DNA of 64,000 nucleotides from Ruminococcus gauvreauii (GTDB lineage: Bacteria > Bacillota > Clostridia > Lachnospirales > Lachnospiraceae): positions 3,720,001-3,784,000 of the forward strand of contig NZ_CP102290.1 of NCBI RefSeq assembly GCF_025151995.1, given 5' to 3'. Position 1 is the first letter of the stretch, and every line of letters starts with the position of its first letter. Positions 1 through 8,462 of the stretch are shown here, piece by piece. The notes below the pieces were generated by a model. It ran no database searches. It was not told where the DNA came from and worked only from the letters and a program-made list of their open reading frames with translations. Position numbers and translations under genes: made by a program.

Positions 1-1
1 C

Positions 2-529
2 CTCTCCGCAATGCTGGCGCGCCCGCTGGAGGTCCACTCCACGAGGCTGAAGCTGGTAAGCTATCAGGAGATGTATGAAGACCCTGGCAGCTCGGAGAAA
101 GAGAAGATTGGAATTATGCTGGAAGCGTGCGGTGAAATAGAGGGAATATTTTTATTTCTGCTTGACATGGAATTCGCAGTGCGTGCGCTTGACTGGCTGC
201 TGGAAAAAAAGGAAAGAGATCTGGCCCGGATGGATGATATGGAGCGGTCAGTCTTCTGTGAACTGGGAAATGTAATGTGCGGTGCTTACGTCAATGCGTT
301 GGCACAGCTGCTGAACAAAAGGATCGAGGTCACGGTGCCACACCTCAGTACGGATATGGGGGGCGCGATTTTCAGCACGGTTGTCTCGCATCTGATGAAA
401 GCGAGCGATATGCTTCTGATGATTGACAACGAGATCCGCCTGGACAGCGAAACGTTGTGCGGACAGATTTTGTTCTTCCCGGAGATGGAATCGATGCGCA
501 AAATCTCCGAGTGGCTGGAGGAAATGTAG
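2..529 (+). CDS. cheC: CheC-family CheY-P phosphatase, 5'-truncated by window edge
   Basis: C-terminal part of a CheC-type chemotaxis phosphatase, which in this family dephosphorylates CheY-P and binds CheD. The reading frame is open to the left edge; the in-frame residues before the first ATG (position 11) read LSA and run into MLARPLEVHS, which matches the middle of CheC after its first active site, so the true start lies outside the window. The second active-site signature S-x3-E-x2-N is intact (SVFCELGN, about 80 codons into the visible part) and is followed by AYVNALAQLL, a typical CheC helix. The first signature must be upstream and cannot be judged. It sits 4 bases before cheD, the usual CheC-CheD pairing. 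A CheX-like protein is the only real alternative. Confidence 0.9.
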   Translation, partial: LSAMLARPLEVHSTRLKLVSYQEMYEDPGSSEKEKIGIMLEACGEIEGIFLFLLDMEFAVRALDWLLEKKERDLARMDDMERSVFCELGNVMCGAYVNALAQLLNKRIEVTVPHLSTDMGGAIFSTVVSHLMKASDMLLMIDNEIRLDSETLCGQILFFPEMESMRKISEWLEEM

Positions 530-533
530 CGAT

Positions 534-1010
534 ATGGAAAAAGTCATTGTAGGGATCGCGGAGGGCAGAGCAGTGCATGCCGGTCAGACCCTCATATCGT
601 ACGCACTTGGCTCCTGTGTGGGAATCTGTTTGTATGATATGCGGGAAAAAGTGGCAGGGATGGCGCATGTTGTTCTCCCTGATGCCGGGCATAGTACCGA
701 TCAAAGGAATCCATACAAATATGCTGCATCAGGAGTGCAGACGCTGATCCGGGAAATGGAGGCGCTTGGGGCCAAGCGGATACGGATGACCGCCAAGATC
801 GCAGGAGGCGCTGATATGTTTCAGAATGCAGGCGGTAAATGGGAAATTGGAAAACAGAATGTCGATGCTGTGAAGCAGGCTTTAAGAAAAGCCGGGATTC
901 CTGTTATCGCAGAGGACACCGGAGACAATTACGGAAGGACCATTCTTTTCTCGGGAAAGGACGGCAGTCTGGAAATCAGCACGGTCAGGCGTGCAACGAG
1001 AGTGATTTGA
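534..1010 (+). CDS. cheD: CheD chemoreceptor glutamine deamidase
   Basis: 158-residue CheD. The family deamidates glutamines in methyl-accepting chemotaxis receptors and forms a complex with CheC. Visible landmarks are HAGQTLISYALGSCVG with the catalytic Cys28, GMAHVVLP with His45, and Ser22 where the Thermotoga enzyme has the active-site Thr. The start at 534 was chosen because the family begins EKVIVGIAEG; a longer in-frame extension back to 423 would overlap cheC and encodes a Ser/Arg/Cys-rich segment unlike any CheD. It follows the cheC stop by 4 bases and precedes a REC-GGDEF gene by 20 bases, so it is probably cotranscribed with both. Confidence 0.95.
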   Translation: MEKVIVGIAEGRAVHAGQTLISYALGSCVGICLYDMREKVAGMAHVVLPDAGHSTDQRNPYKYAASGVQTLIREMEALGAKRIRMTAKIAGGADMFQNAGGKWEIGKQNVDAVKQALRKAGIPVIAEDTGDNYGRTILFSGKDGSLEISTVRRATRVI

Positions 1011-1030
1011 CGAACAGATGGAGGTAAGCT

Positions 1031-1969
1031 ATGAATGCAAGTGACAGACAGATAGTATTGGCAGTCGATGACAGTCTGCTGATCTGCCAGCAGATAAAAA
1101 CAGCTCTTGACGGGGCGGAAGGAGTATTTCTCTGTGAGGCACACAGCGGGGAAGAAGCAGTTGAACTGGTAAAACTGTATCAGCCGGATCTGATACTGCT
1201 GGATGTAGTTCTTCCCGATGCGGACGGGTATGACCTGTTTGAAAAACTGAGGAGCGTTGATCAGAATCATGCGTCCATTATTTTTCTGACGTCCAGAGAT
1301 AATGATGAGGATGTGGTCAGGGGGCTGACGATGGGTGCCTGCGATTATATCAAGAAACCGTTTGCGCATGGTGAGCTAAAATCACGGGTACAGATACATC
1401 TCCAGATGAAGAAGCAGAAGGATGAACTGAATAAAGTGAATGAAGAACTGCGCAGCAACATGCAGAAACTGAACAACATGGCATTCAGGGACGGGCTGAC
1501 GGGTCTGTATAACCGCCGTTATGTCGTAGGAGATCTGGCAGAAGATATCCAGATTCATAATGAAAAGAAAAATGTCCTGATTCTTGCAGATATTGATGAT
1601 TTTAAGAAAGTAAATGATACATATGGACATGATGCGGGTGATGTGGCACTGGTATGTATCGCAGGCATCATGGGAGAAGTATGCCAGAAATTTAAAGTGG
1701 TCCGCTGGGGCGGGGAAGAGTTTCTGATCGCACTCATGAATGTTACAGAGGAAGAGGCCTTTGAGCTGAGCGAAACGATCCGCAGGAAAGTGGAGCAATA
1801 TACGTTCTTTCATGACTCCGTGGAATTTTCCTGCACCATTACGCTGGGGCTGCACTGTTACAGTGAGGAGGAAGGAATCGAGCTGAACATCAAATATGCG
1901 GATCAGGCGCTCTATTATGGAAAACGTCACGGGAAGAACTGCAGTGTCTGGTATGAGGAGATAGAGTAG
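1031..1969 (+). CDS. Response regulator diguanylate cyclase (REC-GGDEF)
   Basis: 312 residues: an N-terminal receiver domain (about 1-125) with acidic pocket DD at 13-14, phospho-acceptor Asp58 (LILLDVVLPD) and the conserved DYIKKPF; a short coiled linker (about 130-155); then a GGDEF domain (about 158-312) starting FRDGLTGLYNRR and carrying GGEEF at 227-231. The signature is intact, so c-di-GMP synthesis from two GTP is likely, switched by receiver phosphorylation as in PleD/WspR-type enzymes. The RxxD product-inhibition site is absent (CQKF occupies it). The gene starts after a TGGAGG site and lies between cheD and cheA, so CheA is a plausible phosphodonor. Confidence 0.92.
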   Translation: MNASDRQIVLAVDDSLLICQQIKTALDGAEGVFLCEAHSGEEAVELVKLYQPDLILLDVVLPDADGYDLFEKLRSVDQNHASIIFLTSRDNDEDVVRGLTMGACDYIKKPFAHGELKSRVQIHLQMKKQKDELNKVNEELRSNMQKLNNMAFRDGLTGLYNRRYVVGDLAEDIQIHNEKKNVLILADIDDFKKVNDTYGHDAGDVALVCIAGIMGEVCQKFKVVRWGGEEFLIALMNVTEEEAFELSETIRRKVEQYTFFHDSVEFSCTITLGLHCYSEEEGIELNIKYADQALYYGKRHGKNCSVWYEEIE

Positions 1970-1981
1970 ACGGAGATAACT

Positions 1982-4024
1982 ATGGGATATTTTGATTCAG
2001 ATGAAAAAGAAATGCTGGAAGTATATATGCTGGAAACCCGGCAGCTGCTGGAGCAGCTGGACGGGTTTCTGCTGGAAGCAGAAAAGAACCATGCATTTAC
2101 AGAGAGTGAGATCCATGCGGTTTTCCGGATCATGCATACGATCAAAGGATCCTCGGCAATGATGAGGCTTAGTGATTTATCACGGACAGCACATAAGCTG
2201 GAGGATCTTTTTGCATACTACAGGGAAACATATGGCGTCATAAAAGATCCGGAACCTGAGCTGTTTGATTTGTTATTTACGGTATCCGATTATATTGCCA
2301 AAGAGCTGGAAGGCATGTCACTGGACTCTTATCAGCCTCACCCGGCCAGTGATATAGAGATCCGGGCTGAAGAATATCTTCGCGCGGCAAAACAGGGAAG
2401 ACGAGAGGACGGGGGAAAACAAACGGAGGAAATACAGGAAACCCGCGGGGAAAATGCAGAGGAACCGGAGCGGATACCGGAGAACTTTGACGGCAAAGGA
2501 GGCGTGATCGTCAGAATTAAACTGGAGGAGGGATGCAGGCTGGAACATATTCGTGCGTTTATGCTTGTCCGGCAGATCGAGGGACATTGCAGCTGCGTGG
2601 AATCATTTCCGGAGCATCTTGACAAGGCACAGTCAGAGGCAGAATACATCAGCAGACACGGAGTGCTGCTCCGGTTTGAGAGCCAGGAAAAGAATAAGGT
2701 GCTCGATATTCTTCGGGGAGGTTTGTTTGTGGCATCCTGCGAGATCGTAGAAGACCGGACGATAAGAGCGGTTCTGCCAACAGAACATACGACGAAAGAT
2801 GACAGGGAATCAGCGGAAAAGAAAGAGGCGGAATTTCTGAATGTCAGGACAGACCGTCTGGATCGCCTGCAGAATCTGGCCGGAGAGATGATGATACAGA
2901 TGCTGACACTGGACGATGCGCTGCGCCGGGCGGGACTGGAGGAGATCAGAGAGGGGACTGCATATCAGCTGAATCGTCTCATCGGTGATGTGGAAAAAAC
3001 AGTGATGGAGATGCGGATGGTTCCTGTCAACAGTCTTGTTCCAAAACTTCGCAGGATTTTTCGTGACATCTGCCGTGTTCAGAAAAAGGACGTAGAATTT
3101 GTTGCCAGCTGCGGGGATATTGAGGCGGACAAAAGTGTCGTGGAATATGTCTTTGAAGCGCTGATGCACATCATTCGCAATGCGGTAGACCACGGAATTG
3201 AGACGCCGGCAGAACGTGCGGCTTCCGGTAAGGAAAAAACCGGAAAGATTGTCTTTACCGCGGAGAGTACTGTCGGTGAACTGATCCTTTCGATTCAGGA
3301 TGACGGACGGGGAATTGATGCAGAGAAGATCAAAGCATCTGCAAAGAAAAAAGGGCTTTTGGAAAAACCGGAAGATGCGTATGATACACAGGAACTGTGG
3401 GAACTGATTCTCTCGCCCGGTTTTACAACCCAGGAGAAGGTTACAGACTATTCAGGACGCGGAGTGGGGCTTGATGTTGTTAAAAATATCATGGAGGAGG
3501 CAGGCGGACATCTTTATATAGACAGCGAGGCAGGAAAAGGGAGTAAGTTTACAATTATGCTTCCGCTGACGCTCTCTACGATTGAATGTGTGCGCTTCCG
3601 GGTGGGGGAATGCAGATTTTCGCTGCCGGCGCGTTATGTGTCTGGTTTTATGGAGTACAGGGAAAAAACGGGTCTGATACAGGAGCTGAAAGGCGGAACT
3701 TCCTACATCATGATGTCGGAAAAAATGGTACCGCTGATAGACCTTCACCGCTTCTATCATCTGCAGGGGAAAACCGAAGATACTGCGATCATCATATGCC
3801 TGAAAAAAAACGATAAGGAGTACTGTATCATAGCGGATTCCATGTATGAACAGAAGCGTATTGTGGTGAAACCACTGCCGCCTCTATTTGGCACTGGATT
3901 CCGCCGTTTTACGGGAATCAGCGGGCTCAGTATGATGGGAAATGGCAGAATCTGTTCGGCACTGGATGTGGAAATACTTGTGAATCTGTACGTGAGCGAA
4001 GGAGGATACAGAATTGGACATTAA
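1982..4024 (+). CDS. cheA: Chemotaxis histidine kinase CheA
   Basis: 680 residues in the normal CheA order. The HPt domain carries the phosphorylated His52 in IMHTIKGSSAMM; a charged linker (about 135-160) follows; then a P2-like segment (about 170-260); the P3 dimerisation helices with EMRMVPV; the HATPase (P4) with N-box HIIRNAVDHGIE near 396, DDGRGID near 440 and GRGVGLDVV near 493; and a C-terminal CheW-like P5 domain (about 540-670). All kinase motifs look intact. It receives signal from chemoreceptors through CheW and phosphorylates CheY, CheB and possibly the adjacent REC-GGDEF protein. Its last 11 bases overlap cheW, which suggests translational coupling. Confidence 0.97.
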   Translation: MGYFDSDEKEMLEVYMLETRQLLEQLDGFLLEAEKNHAFTESEIHAVFRIMHTIKGSSAMMRLSDLSRTAHKLEDLFAYYRETYGVIKDPEPELFDLLFTVSDYIAKELEGMSLDSYQPHPASDIEIRAEEYLRAAKQGRREDGGKQTEEIQETRGENAEEPERIPENFDGKGGVIVRIKLEEGCRLEHIRAFMLVRQIEGHCSCVESFPEHLDKAQSEAEYISRHGVLLRFESQEKNKVLDILRGGLFVASCEIVEDRTIRAVLPTEHTTKDDRESAEKKEAEFLNVRTDRLDRLQNLAGEMMIQMLTLDDALRRAGLEEIREGTAYQLNRLIGDVEKTVMEMRMVPVNSLVPKLRRIFRDICRVQKKDVEFVASCGDIEADKSVVEYVFEALMHIIRNAVDHGIETPAERAASGKEKTGKIVFTAESTVGELILSIQDDGRGIDAEKIKASAKKKGLLEKPEDAYDTQELWELILSPGFTTQEKVTDYSGRGVGLDVVKNIMEEAGGHLYIDSEAGKGSKFTIMLPLTLSTIECVRFRVGECRFSLPARYVSGFMEYREKTGLIQELKGGTSYIMMSEKMVPLIDLHRFYHLQGKTEDTAIIICLKKNDKEYCIIADSMYEQKRIVVKPLPPLFGTGFRRFTGISGLSMMGNGRICSALDVEILVNLYVSEGGYRIGH

Positions 4025-4457
4025 CAAAGAGATTCTATGCATTCCCGGCAGGACAAAGAACTATGCCGTGGAGTTTACATATATCAAAGAAATCTGCCCG
4101 AATATGCGGGTGTCTAAAGTCCCGTGTCTCCCAGAGCATTTTGCGGGTGTCTTCCATTATCAGGGGGCAATTATACCGGTTATCAGGCTGGAGGAAGAAG
4201 CGGAAACCGGGAAAGATAAGACCAGGTCAGTGATTCTGGTTCTGGAATATCAGAAATATCAGCTCGGAATATTGCTTTTCAGAGACCCGTATATGGTACA
4301 GGCAGAGGACATGACCTGGATTGATATGCCGGGACACGAAGAAACGGGGACGGACACCTGGACAGGAAAGGCATTCTATAAGTACAGGGATCACTTGTTT
4401 TCTCTTGGAGATATTGAGAAACTGATGGATCACCTGATGATCTTTCATAACGCATAA
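4014..4457 (+). CDS. cheW: Chemotaxis adaptor CheW, TTG start
   Basis: 147-residue single-domain CheW-like adaptor, which in the family bridges CheA and chemoreceptors. It shows the expected order: a beta-rich start, YAVEFTYIKEICP, then VPCLPEHFAGVFHYQGAIIPVIRL (the conserved GxxxxRGxxIPVIDL region in diverged form). The start is a TTG at 4014, eight bases after an AGGAGG at about 4001-4006; no ATG in frame would keep the N-terminus. It overlaps the 3' end of cheA by 11 bases. It is the last gene of the chemotaxis run visible here, followed by 160 bases without a gene. Confidence 0.88.
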   Translation: MDINKEILCIPGRTKNYAVEFTYIKEICPNMRVSKVPCLPEHFAGVFHYQGAIIPVIRLEEEAETGKDKTRSVILVLEYQKYQLGILLFRDPYMVQAEDMTWIDMPGHEETGTDTWTGKAFYKYRDHLFSLGDIEKLMDHLMIFHNA

Positions 4458-4619
4458 CCATACTTATTGAGGACAAATCGGTGGTTCGGAAGCAGCGGGT
4501 AAATACGAACGGTCTTTTGCAGTAAGGAATGGCGTCTCAGTGCCGGATATGATAGAATATAGATAGAACAAAGCAGGAGACACTTCACCAATACACTACT
4601 GTGCCAGGGGGGAATGAGG

Positions 4620-6671
4620 ATGGATGCAAAGTTAGAACCGTTATTTACACCGTGGAAAATCGGTAACTGTGATATTAAGAACCGGATTGTTTTAACCTCA
4701 ATGGGAGGTACGAATCTTCTGGGATGGATGGAGAAGAACCATTTTGACAAGGATGGTGCAAAGTTTATCATGGAGGTGGCGAAAAACCATGCGGGGCTGG
4801 TGCTGCCTGGATGTCAACCCGTCTATAACCCGATGTTCGGACAGTGGCTTTATAAGAATAAAAAGATGTATGAGGACTTGAAAGCCTGGATGCCAAAGTT
4901 CCACGAGACGGGAGCAAAATTATTCGTTCAGCTGACCGCCGGGTTTGGACGGTCTTTCACGGTCAGCGAGCTGATGGAGACACTTTACACAAACAAATTT
5001 CTGAGGGTGGTTTCCAAACCGTTTATGGATCTGGATAAGATCACGGCTTCGGCGAGCCCTTCGCCCAACCGCTGGTCTGATAAAGTTCCGTCCAGAGAGA
5101 TGACGGTGGAAGAGATCCATGAGTTCGTGGAGGCGTTTGCAAAATGTGCGAAACTGCTTCAGGACGCGGGAGTGGACGGCGTTGAGATCCATGCGGTGCA
5201 TGAGGGCTATCTGCTTGACCAGTTTACTCTGAAGTACGTGAACCGCCGTACAGATCAGTATGGGGGGTCTTTTGAAAACCGATATCGTTTTGCCGTAGAG
5301 ATCGTGCAGGCGATCAAGAGGGTGTGCGGGAAAGATTTCCCCGTGTCCTTAAGGTACAGTGTCCGTTCCATGACGAAGGGATATCGGAAAGGCGCGCTGC
5401 CCGGAGAAGATTTCACAGAGGCGGGAAGAGATATGGAGGAGTCAGAAAAGGCTGTGAGATACCTCCAGGATGCCGGCTATGATATGCTGAACTGTGATAA
5501 TGGTACCTACGATGCGTGGTACTGGGCGCACCCGCCGATCTATATGCCCAAGAACTGCAATCTGGAGGATGTGGAACACATTCGGAAGTTCACGGATATT
5601 CCCGTCGTGTGTGCAGGTCGAATGGATCCGCACACGGCAGCCGAGTCCATTGCGGCAGGGAAAATAGACGGAGCGGGCTTTGCCCGTCAGTTTCTGGCTG
5701 ACCAGGAATGGGTGACTAAGATGATGGAAGGAAGAGAAGAGGATATACGTCCCTGCATCTTATGCCACAACGGATGCTTCAATATGTGCCACTATAAGGG
5801 GGTTCCAAATGATCAGGAGCTTTCGGACAGCCTGCATCTCGCGCGGTGTGCAGTGAATGCTGAGACCATGCAGTGGGATAAGCATCATATCAGGAAAACA
5901 TCGTCGCCTGAGAGAGTTCATATCATCGGCGGAGGCATCGGCGGTATGGAAGCAGCCAGAGTGCTGAAATTACGTGGGCATAATCCGGTCATTCATGAAA
6001 AAAGCGACCGCCTCGGCGGTACCTTTATTCCGGCAAGTGCGGAGTCTTATAAAGATAAACTCAGGAACCTGCTCACCTGGTACAGACGTCAGATGGACGT
6101 GCTTGACATAGAAGTTCATCTGAACGAGGAAGTTCGGGACACGGCGAAGTTCGGAAACGAAGCGGTCATCATTGCCACCGGAGCCGTTCCGCGGACATTG
6201 AAAAATGTGCCCGGCTATGAACGGATGATCGAGGCGTGCGAATACCTGAACGGCGCCGGAGTGGGAGATACGGTGGCTGTGATAGGAGGAGGCCTGACGG
6301 GATGTGAGATTGCGTATGAGCTGGCATTAAAAGGAAAGAAACCAATCATAGTCGAGATGAAGGACGACCTGGTTTCCCAGAAGGGCGTTTGTCTCGCCAA
6401 CAGTTCATATCTGCGCGAATGGTTTGCACTGCACAGGATTCCCGTCTATCTGGAGACTATGCTAAGAGAGGTAAGGGAAGGCTCGATCGTCTGCACAAAG
6501 GACAGCGGGAAGGTCGAGATCGCCTGTGATTCGGTGATCAGCTCCGCCGGGTATGTCTCCAGTCCGCTCACGGGAAAAGGAAAAAGAACATACCTTGTGG
6601 GTGACTGTCTGAAGGTTGGCAACCTCAGGTCCGTTGTCTGGAGTGCATACGAGACGGCTATGAAAATCTGA
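4620..6671 (+). CDS. Old Yellow Enzyme family FMN/FAD/4Fe-4S oxidoreductase
   Basis: 683-residue flavoprotein of the 2,4-dienoyl-CoA reductase / trimethylamine dehydrogenase type. N-terminal FMN TIM barrel (about 1-375) with LEPLFTPWKIG and the signature HAVHEGYLLDQF...NRRTDQYGGSFENR. Cysteines for a 4Fe-4S cluster follow (C379, C382, C386, then C390 or C410 as fourth ligand; spacing to C410 is longer than usual). The C-terminal half has two dinucleotide folds, IIGGGIGGMEAARVL and VIGGGLTGCEIAYEL, for FAD and NAD(P)H. The substrate cannot be read from sequence: dienoyl-CoA, bile-acid enones or another activated alkene are possible. ATG 4620 was preferred to ATG 4614 because GGGGGG at 4607-4612 is then correctly spaced. 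It is followed by aconitase X, 16 bases downstream. Confidence 0.88.
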   Translation: MDAKLEPLFTPWKIGNCDIKNRIVLTSMGGTNLLGWMEKNHFDKDGAKFIMEVAKNHAGLVLPGCQPVYNPMFGQWLYKNKKMYEDLKAWMPKFHETGAKLFVQLTAGFGRSFTVSELMETLYTNKFLRVVSKPFMDLDKITASASPSPNRWSDKVPSREMTVEEIHEFVEAFAKCAKLLQDAGVDGVEIHAVHEGYLLDQFTLKYVNRRTDQYGGSFENRYRFAVEIVQAIKRVCGKDFPVSLRYSVRSMTKGYRKGALPGEDFTEAGRDMEESEKAVRYLQDAGYDMLNCDNGTYDAWYWAHPPIYMPKNCNLEDVEHIRKFTDIPVVCAGRMDPHTAAESIAAGKIDGAGFARQFLADQEWVTKMMEGREEDIRPCILCHNGCFNMCHYKGVPNDQELSDSLHLARCAVNAETMQWDKHHIRKTSSPERVHIIGGGIGGMEAARVLKLRGHNPVIHEKSDRLGGTFIPASAESYKDKLRNLLTWYRRQMDVLDIEVHLNEEVRDTAKFGNEAVIIATGAVPRTLKNVPGYERMIEACEYLNGAGVGDTVAVIGGGLTGCEIAYELALKGKKPIIVEMKDDLVSQKGVCLANSSYLREWFALHRIPVYLETMLREVREGSIVCTKDSGKVEIACDSVISSAGYVSSPLTGKGKRTYLVGDCLKVGNLRSVVWSAYETAMKI

Positions 6672-6687
6672 TGGGAGGCGGGATGAA

Positions 6688-7977
6688 ATGACAGATTATA
6701 AGATGAAGCTGTCGGATGAGCAGAAAGCGGTCTTAAACGGCAGCAAAGGCGATGTGATGGCAAAGGTGATGGAGACCATGATCCGCTACGGTGAACTGTT
6801 CGGTGCGGACAGCATGGTACCGATTTCGAGCAAATATAACCATCTGGTCACTTCTTTCGGTCTGAAGGCGCTGGGACCCGTCTATGACCTGATGGAGAAA
6901 CTGATCGGTGCGGGATGCACATCGACACAGAAATTTACTGCCGATCCCCGTCCTCTGGACAAAATGGTACCGAGTTCTTTCATACAGAATATTGTATTTC
7001 GGCATTTTATGTACAGCAGGCAGGATTATTACGAGAGTCAGCTGGATAAACTGGGACTGCTCGGGAAGGACGCCTTCACGTGTACCTGCTATATGGACGA
7101 AGTCGGAAATACGCCCGGCCAGGGAGAGATTCTTTCCTGGTCAGAATCTTCAGCGGTCGTATATGCCAACTCGGTGCTGGGCGCCAGATGCAACCGGAAC
7201 TCGGGAATCATCGATCTGATGGGTTCTGTCGTGGGCTGTGTGCCGCATTTCGGACTGCTGAGTGATGAGGGACGCAGGGCTGACTGGATCGTCGAGATCA
7301 GGACTACCAGGAAACCGGAAGCGCAGCTTCTGGGATCTGCCGTCGGCATGAAAGTGATGGAGGATGTACCGTACATTGTCGGACTGGATAAGTGGCTGGG
7401 CACATTGGATGATGACGCCCGGACGTATCTGAAGGATTTCGGAGCGGCGACAGCCTCGAACGGCGCAGTCGGACTGTACCATGTGGAGGGAATCACACCG
7501 GAGGCAGTACAGCAGGGAAAAGGCCTTTTGAAGGAAAATCCAAACGTATATGTCATCGACGACGCAGAACTGCAGCGTGTCTATGACGGCTATCCGGTTA
7601 TCTGGAAAAATAAGAATGCCAGGCCGAAATTATGCTTTATGGGATGCCCGCACATGAGCCTGAATCAGCTGATCAGCTGGACGAAAAAAGTGGAACAGGG
7701 ATTAAAGGAAGCCGGGCATGAGAAGGTTGTGATACCCACGGTATTTACTGCAGCTCCGGCTGTGCTGAAGAAATTCGGGCAGACACCGTATGCCGCCAGA
7801 CTGGAGAAAACGGGGGTGATCCTGTCTTATATCTGTCCGCTGATGTACATGAACAACCCGCTGAGTACCAGTATGCCAGTCATCACATCCAGCAACAAGC
7901 TGCGCACTTATACCAGTGCGAGGTATTATAAGGATGATGAGATTCTGAAACAGATTACAAAGGGAGGGGATATGTGA
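6688..7977 (+). CDS. Aconitase X catalytic (large) subunit
   Basis: 429-residue AcnX large subunit (DUF521). Recognisable blocks are MKLSDEQKAVLNGSKGDVMAKVMETMIRYGELFGAD, the Cys/Asn-rich core CTCYMDEVGNTPGQGEILSWSESSAVVYANSVLGARCNRNSG, and the C-terminal FMGCPHMSLNQL with a likely cluster cysteine. Characterised AcnX proteins are dehydratases: phosphomevalonate dehydratase in archaea and cis-3-hydroxy-L-proline dehydratase in some bacteria. This is the two-gene form, with the swivel domain in the next gene. No mevalonate or proline-catabolic gene is nearby, so the substrate is open; the upstream flavin reductase could act on its product. RBS GGGAGGCGGG precedes the ATG. Confidence 0.9.
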   Translation: MTDYKMKLSDEQKAVLNGSKGDVMAKVMETMIRYGELFGADSMVPISSKYNHLVTSFGLKALGPVYDLMEKLIGAGCTSTQKFTADPRPLDKMVPSSFIQNIVFRHFMYSRQDYYESQLDKLGLLGKDAFTCTCYMDEVGNTPGQGEILSWSESSAVVYANSVLGARCNRNSGIIDLMGSVVGCVPHFGLLSDEGRRADWIVEIRTTRKPEAQLLGSAVGMKVMEDVPYIVGLDKWLGTLDDDARTYLKDFGAATASNGAVGLYHVEGITPEAVQQGKGLLKENPNVYVIDDAELQRVYDGYPVIWKNKNARPKLCFMGCPHMSLNQLISWTKKVEQGLKEAGHEKVVIPTVFTAAPAVLKKFGQTPYAARLEKTGVILSYICPLMYMNNPLSTSMPVITSSNKLRTYTSARYYKDDEILKQITKGGDM

Positions 7978-8420
7978 TGAAGAGTTTTCAGGGAAGAGTG
8001 GTCACTCCGGGAACTGTGACTGCACCGGCACTTGTCTCTCGTGAGGGTCTGAATACACTGGCATCGTTCCAGAAAGCGCTGCAGTTCGGGGATAAGAAGG
8101 CAACCTGCGGGGATCAGAATAACGCGGATTTATATGGCAAACAGATGGCAGGGAAAGCGCTCTGCCTCCCGAGGACGATTGGTTCCACTACGGGCGGGCT
8201 TGTGCTGTACTGCGCCTGTTCCATGAAACGCCAGCCAGCCTGTCTGCTGTTTTCGGAACCGATCGATTCCCTCGCAGCGGCCGGGGCAATTCTGGCAGAC
8301 GTGTGGCTCGATGACGTCACCATGCCGGTGGTGGATTCTCTGGGTGATGAGTTTCTGGAATATATGAAAGATGATATGACCGTCACGATCAAAGAGAATG
8401 GGGTTGTGGAAGCAGGCTGA
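7977..8420 (+). CDS. Aconitase X swivel (small) subunit
   Basis: 147-residue AcnX small subunit (DUF126), a swivelling beta/alpha domain that completes the active site of the large subunit. It begins MKSFQGRVVTPG and has the loop PRTIGSTTGGLVLY, which carries the conserved serine region of the family, and the late LFSEPIDSLAAAGAILADVW. The start ATG at 7977 shares one base with the large-subunit stop (TGATG) and lies 6 bases after AGGGAGGGGA; a GTG at 7974 is a less likely alternative. The one-base overlap points to coupled translation and a heterodimer. Confidence 0.9.
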   Translation: MKSFQGRVVTPGTVTAPALVSREGLNTLASFQKALQFGDKKATCGDQNNADLYGKQMAGKALCLPRTIGSTTGGLVLYCACSMKRQPACLLFSEPIDSLAAAGAILADVWLDDVTMPVVDSLGDEFLEYMKDDMTVTIKENGVVEAG

Positions 8421-8462
8421 TGTGATTATGATTGTATGCATGAAGCCCAGGAGATAAAGCAA

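Noticed and set aside
423..533. N-terminal extension of cheD to position 423
   Set aside because: It overlaps cheC and encodes a Cys/Arg/Ser-rich stretch absent from CheD proteins; ATG 534 gives the family N-terminus.
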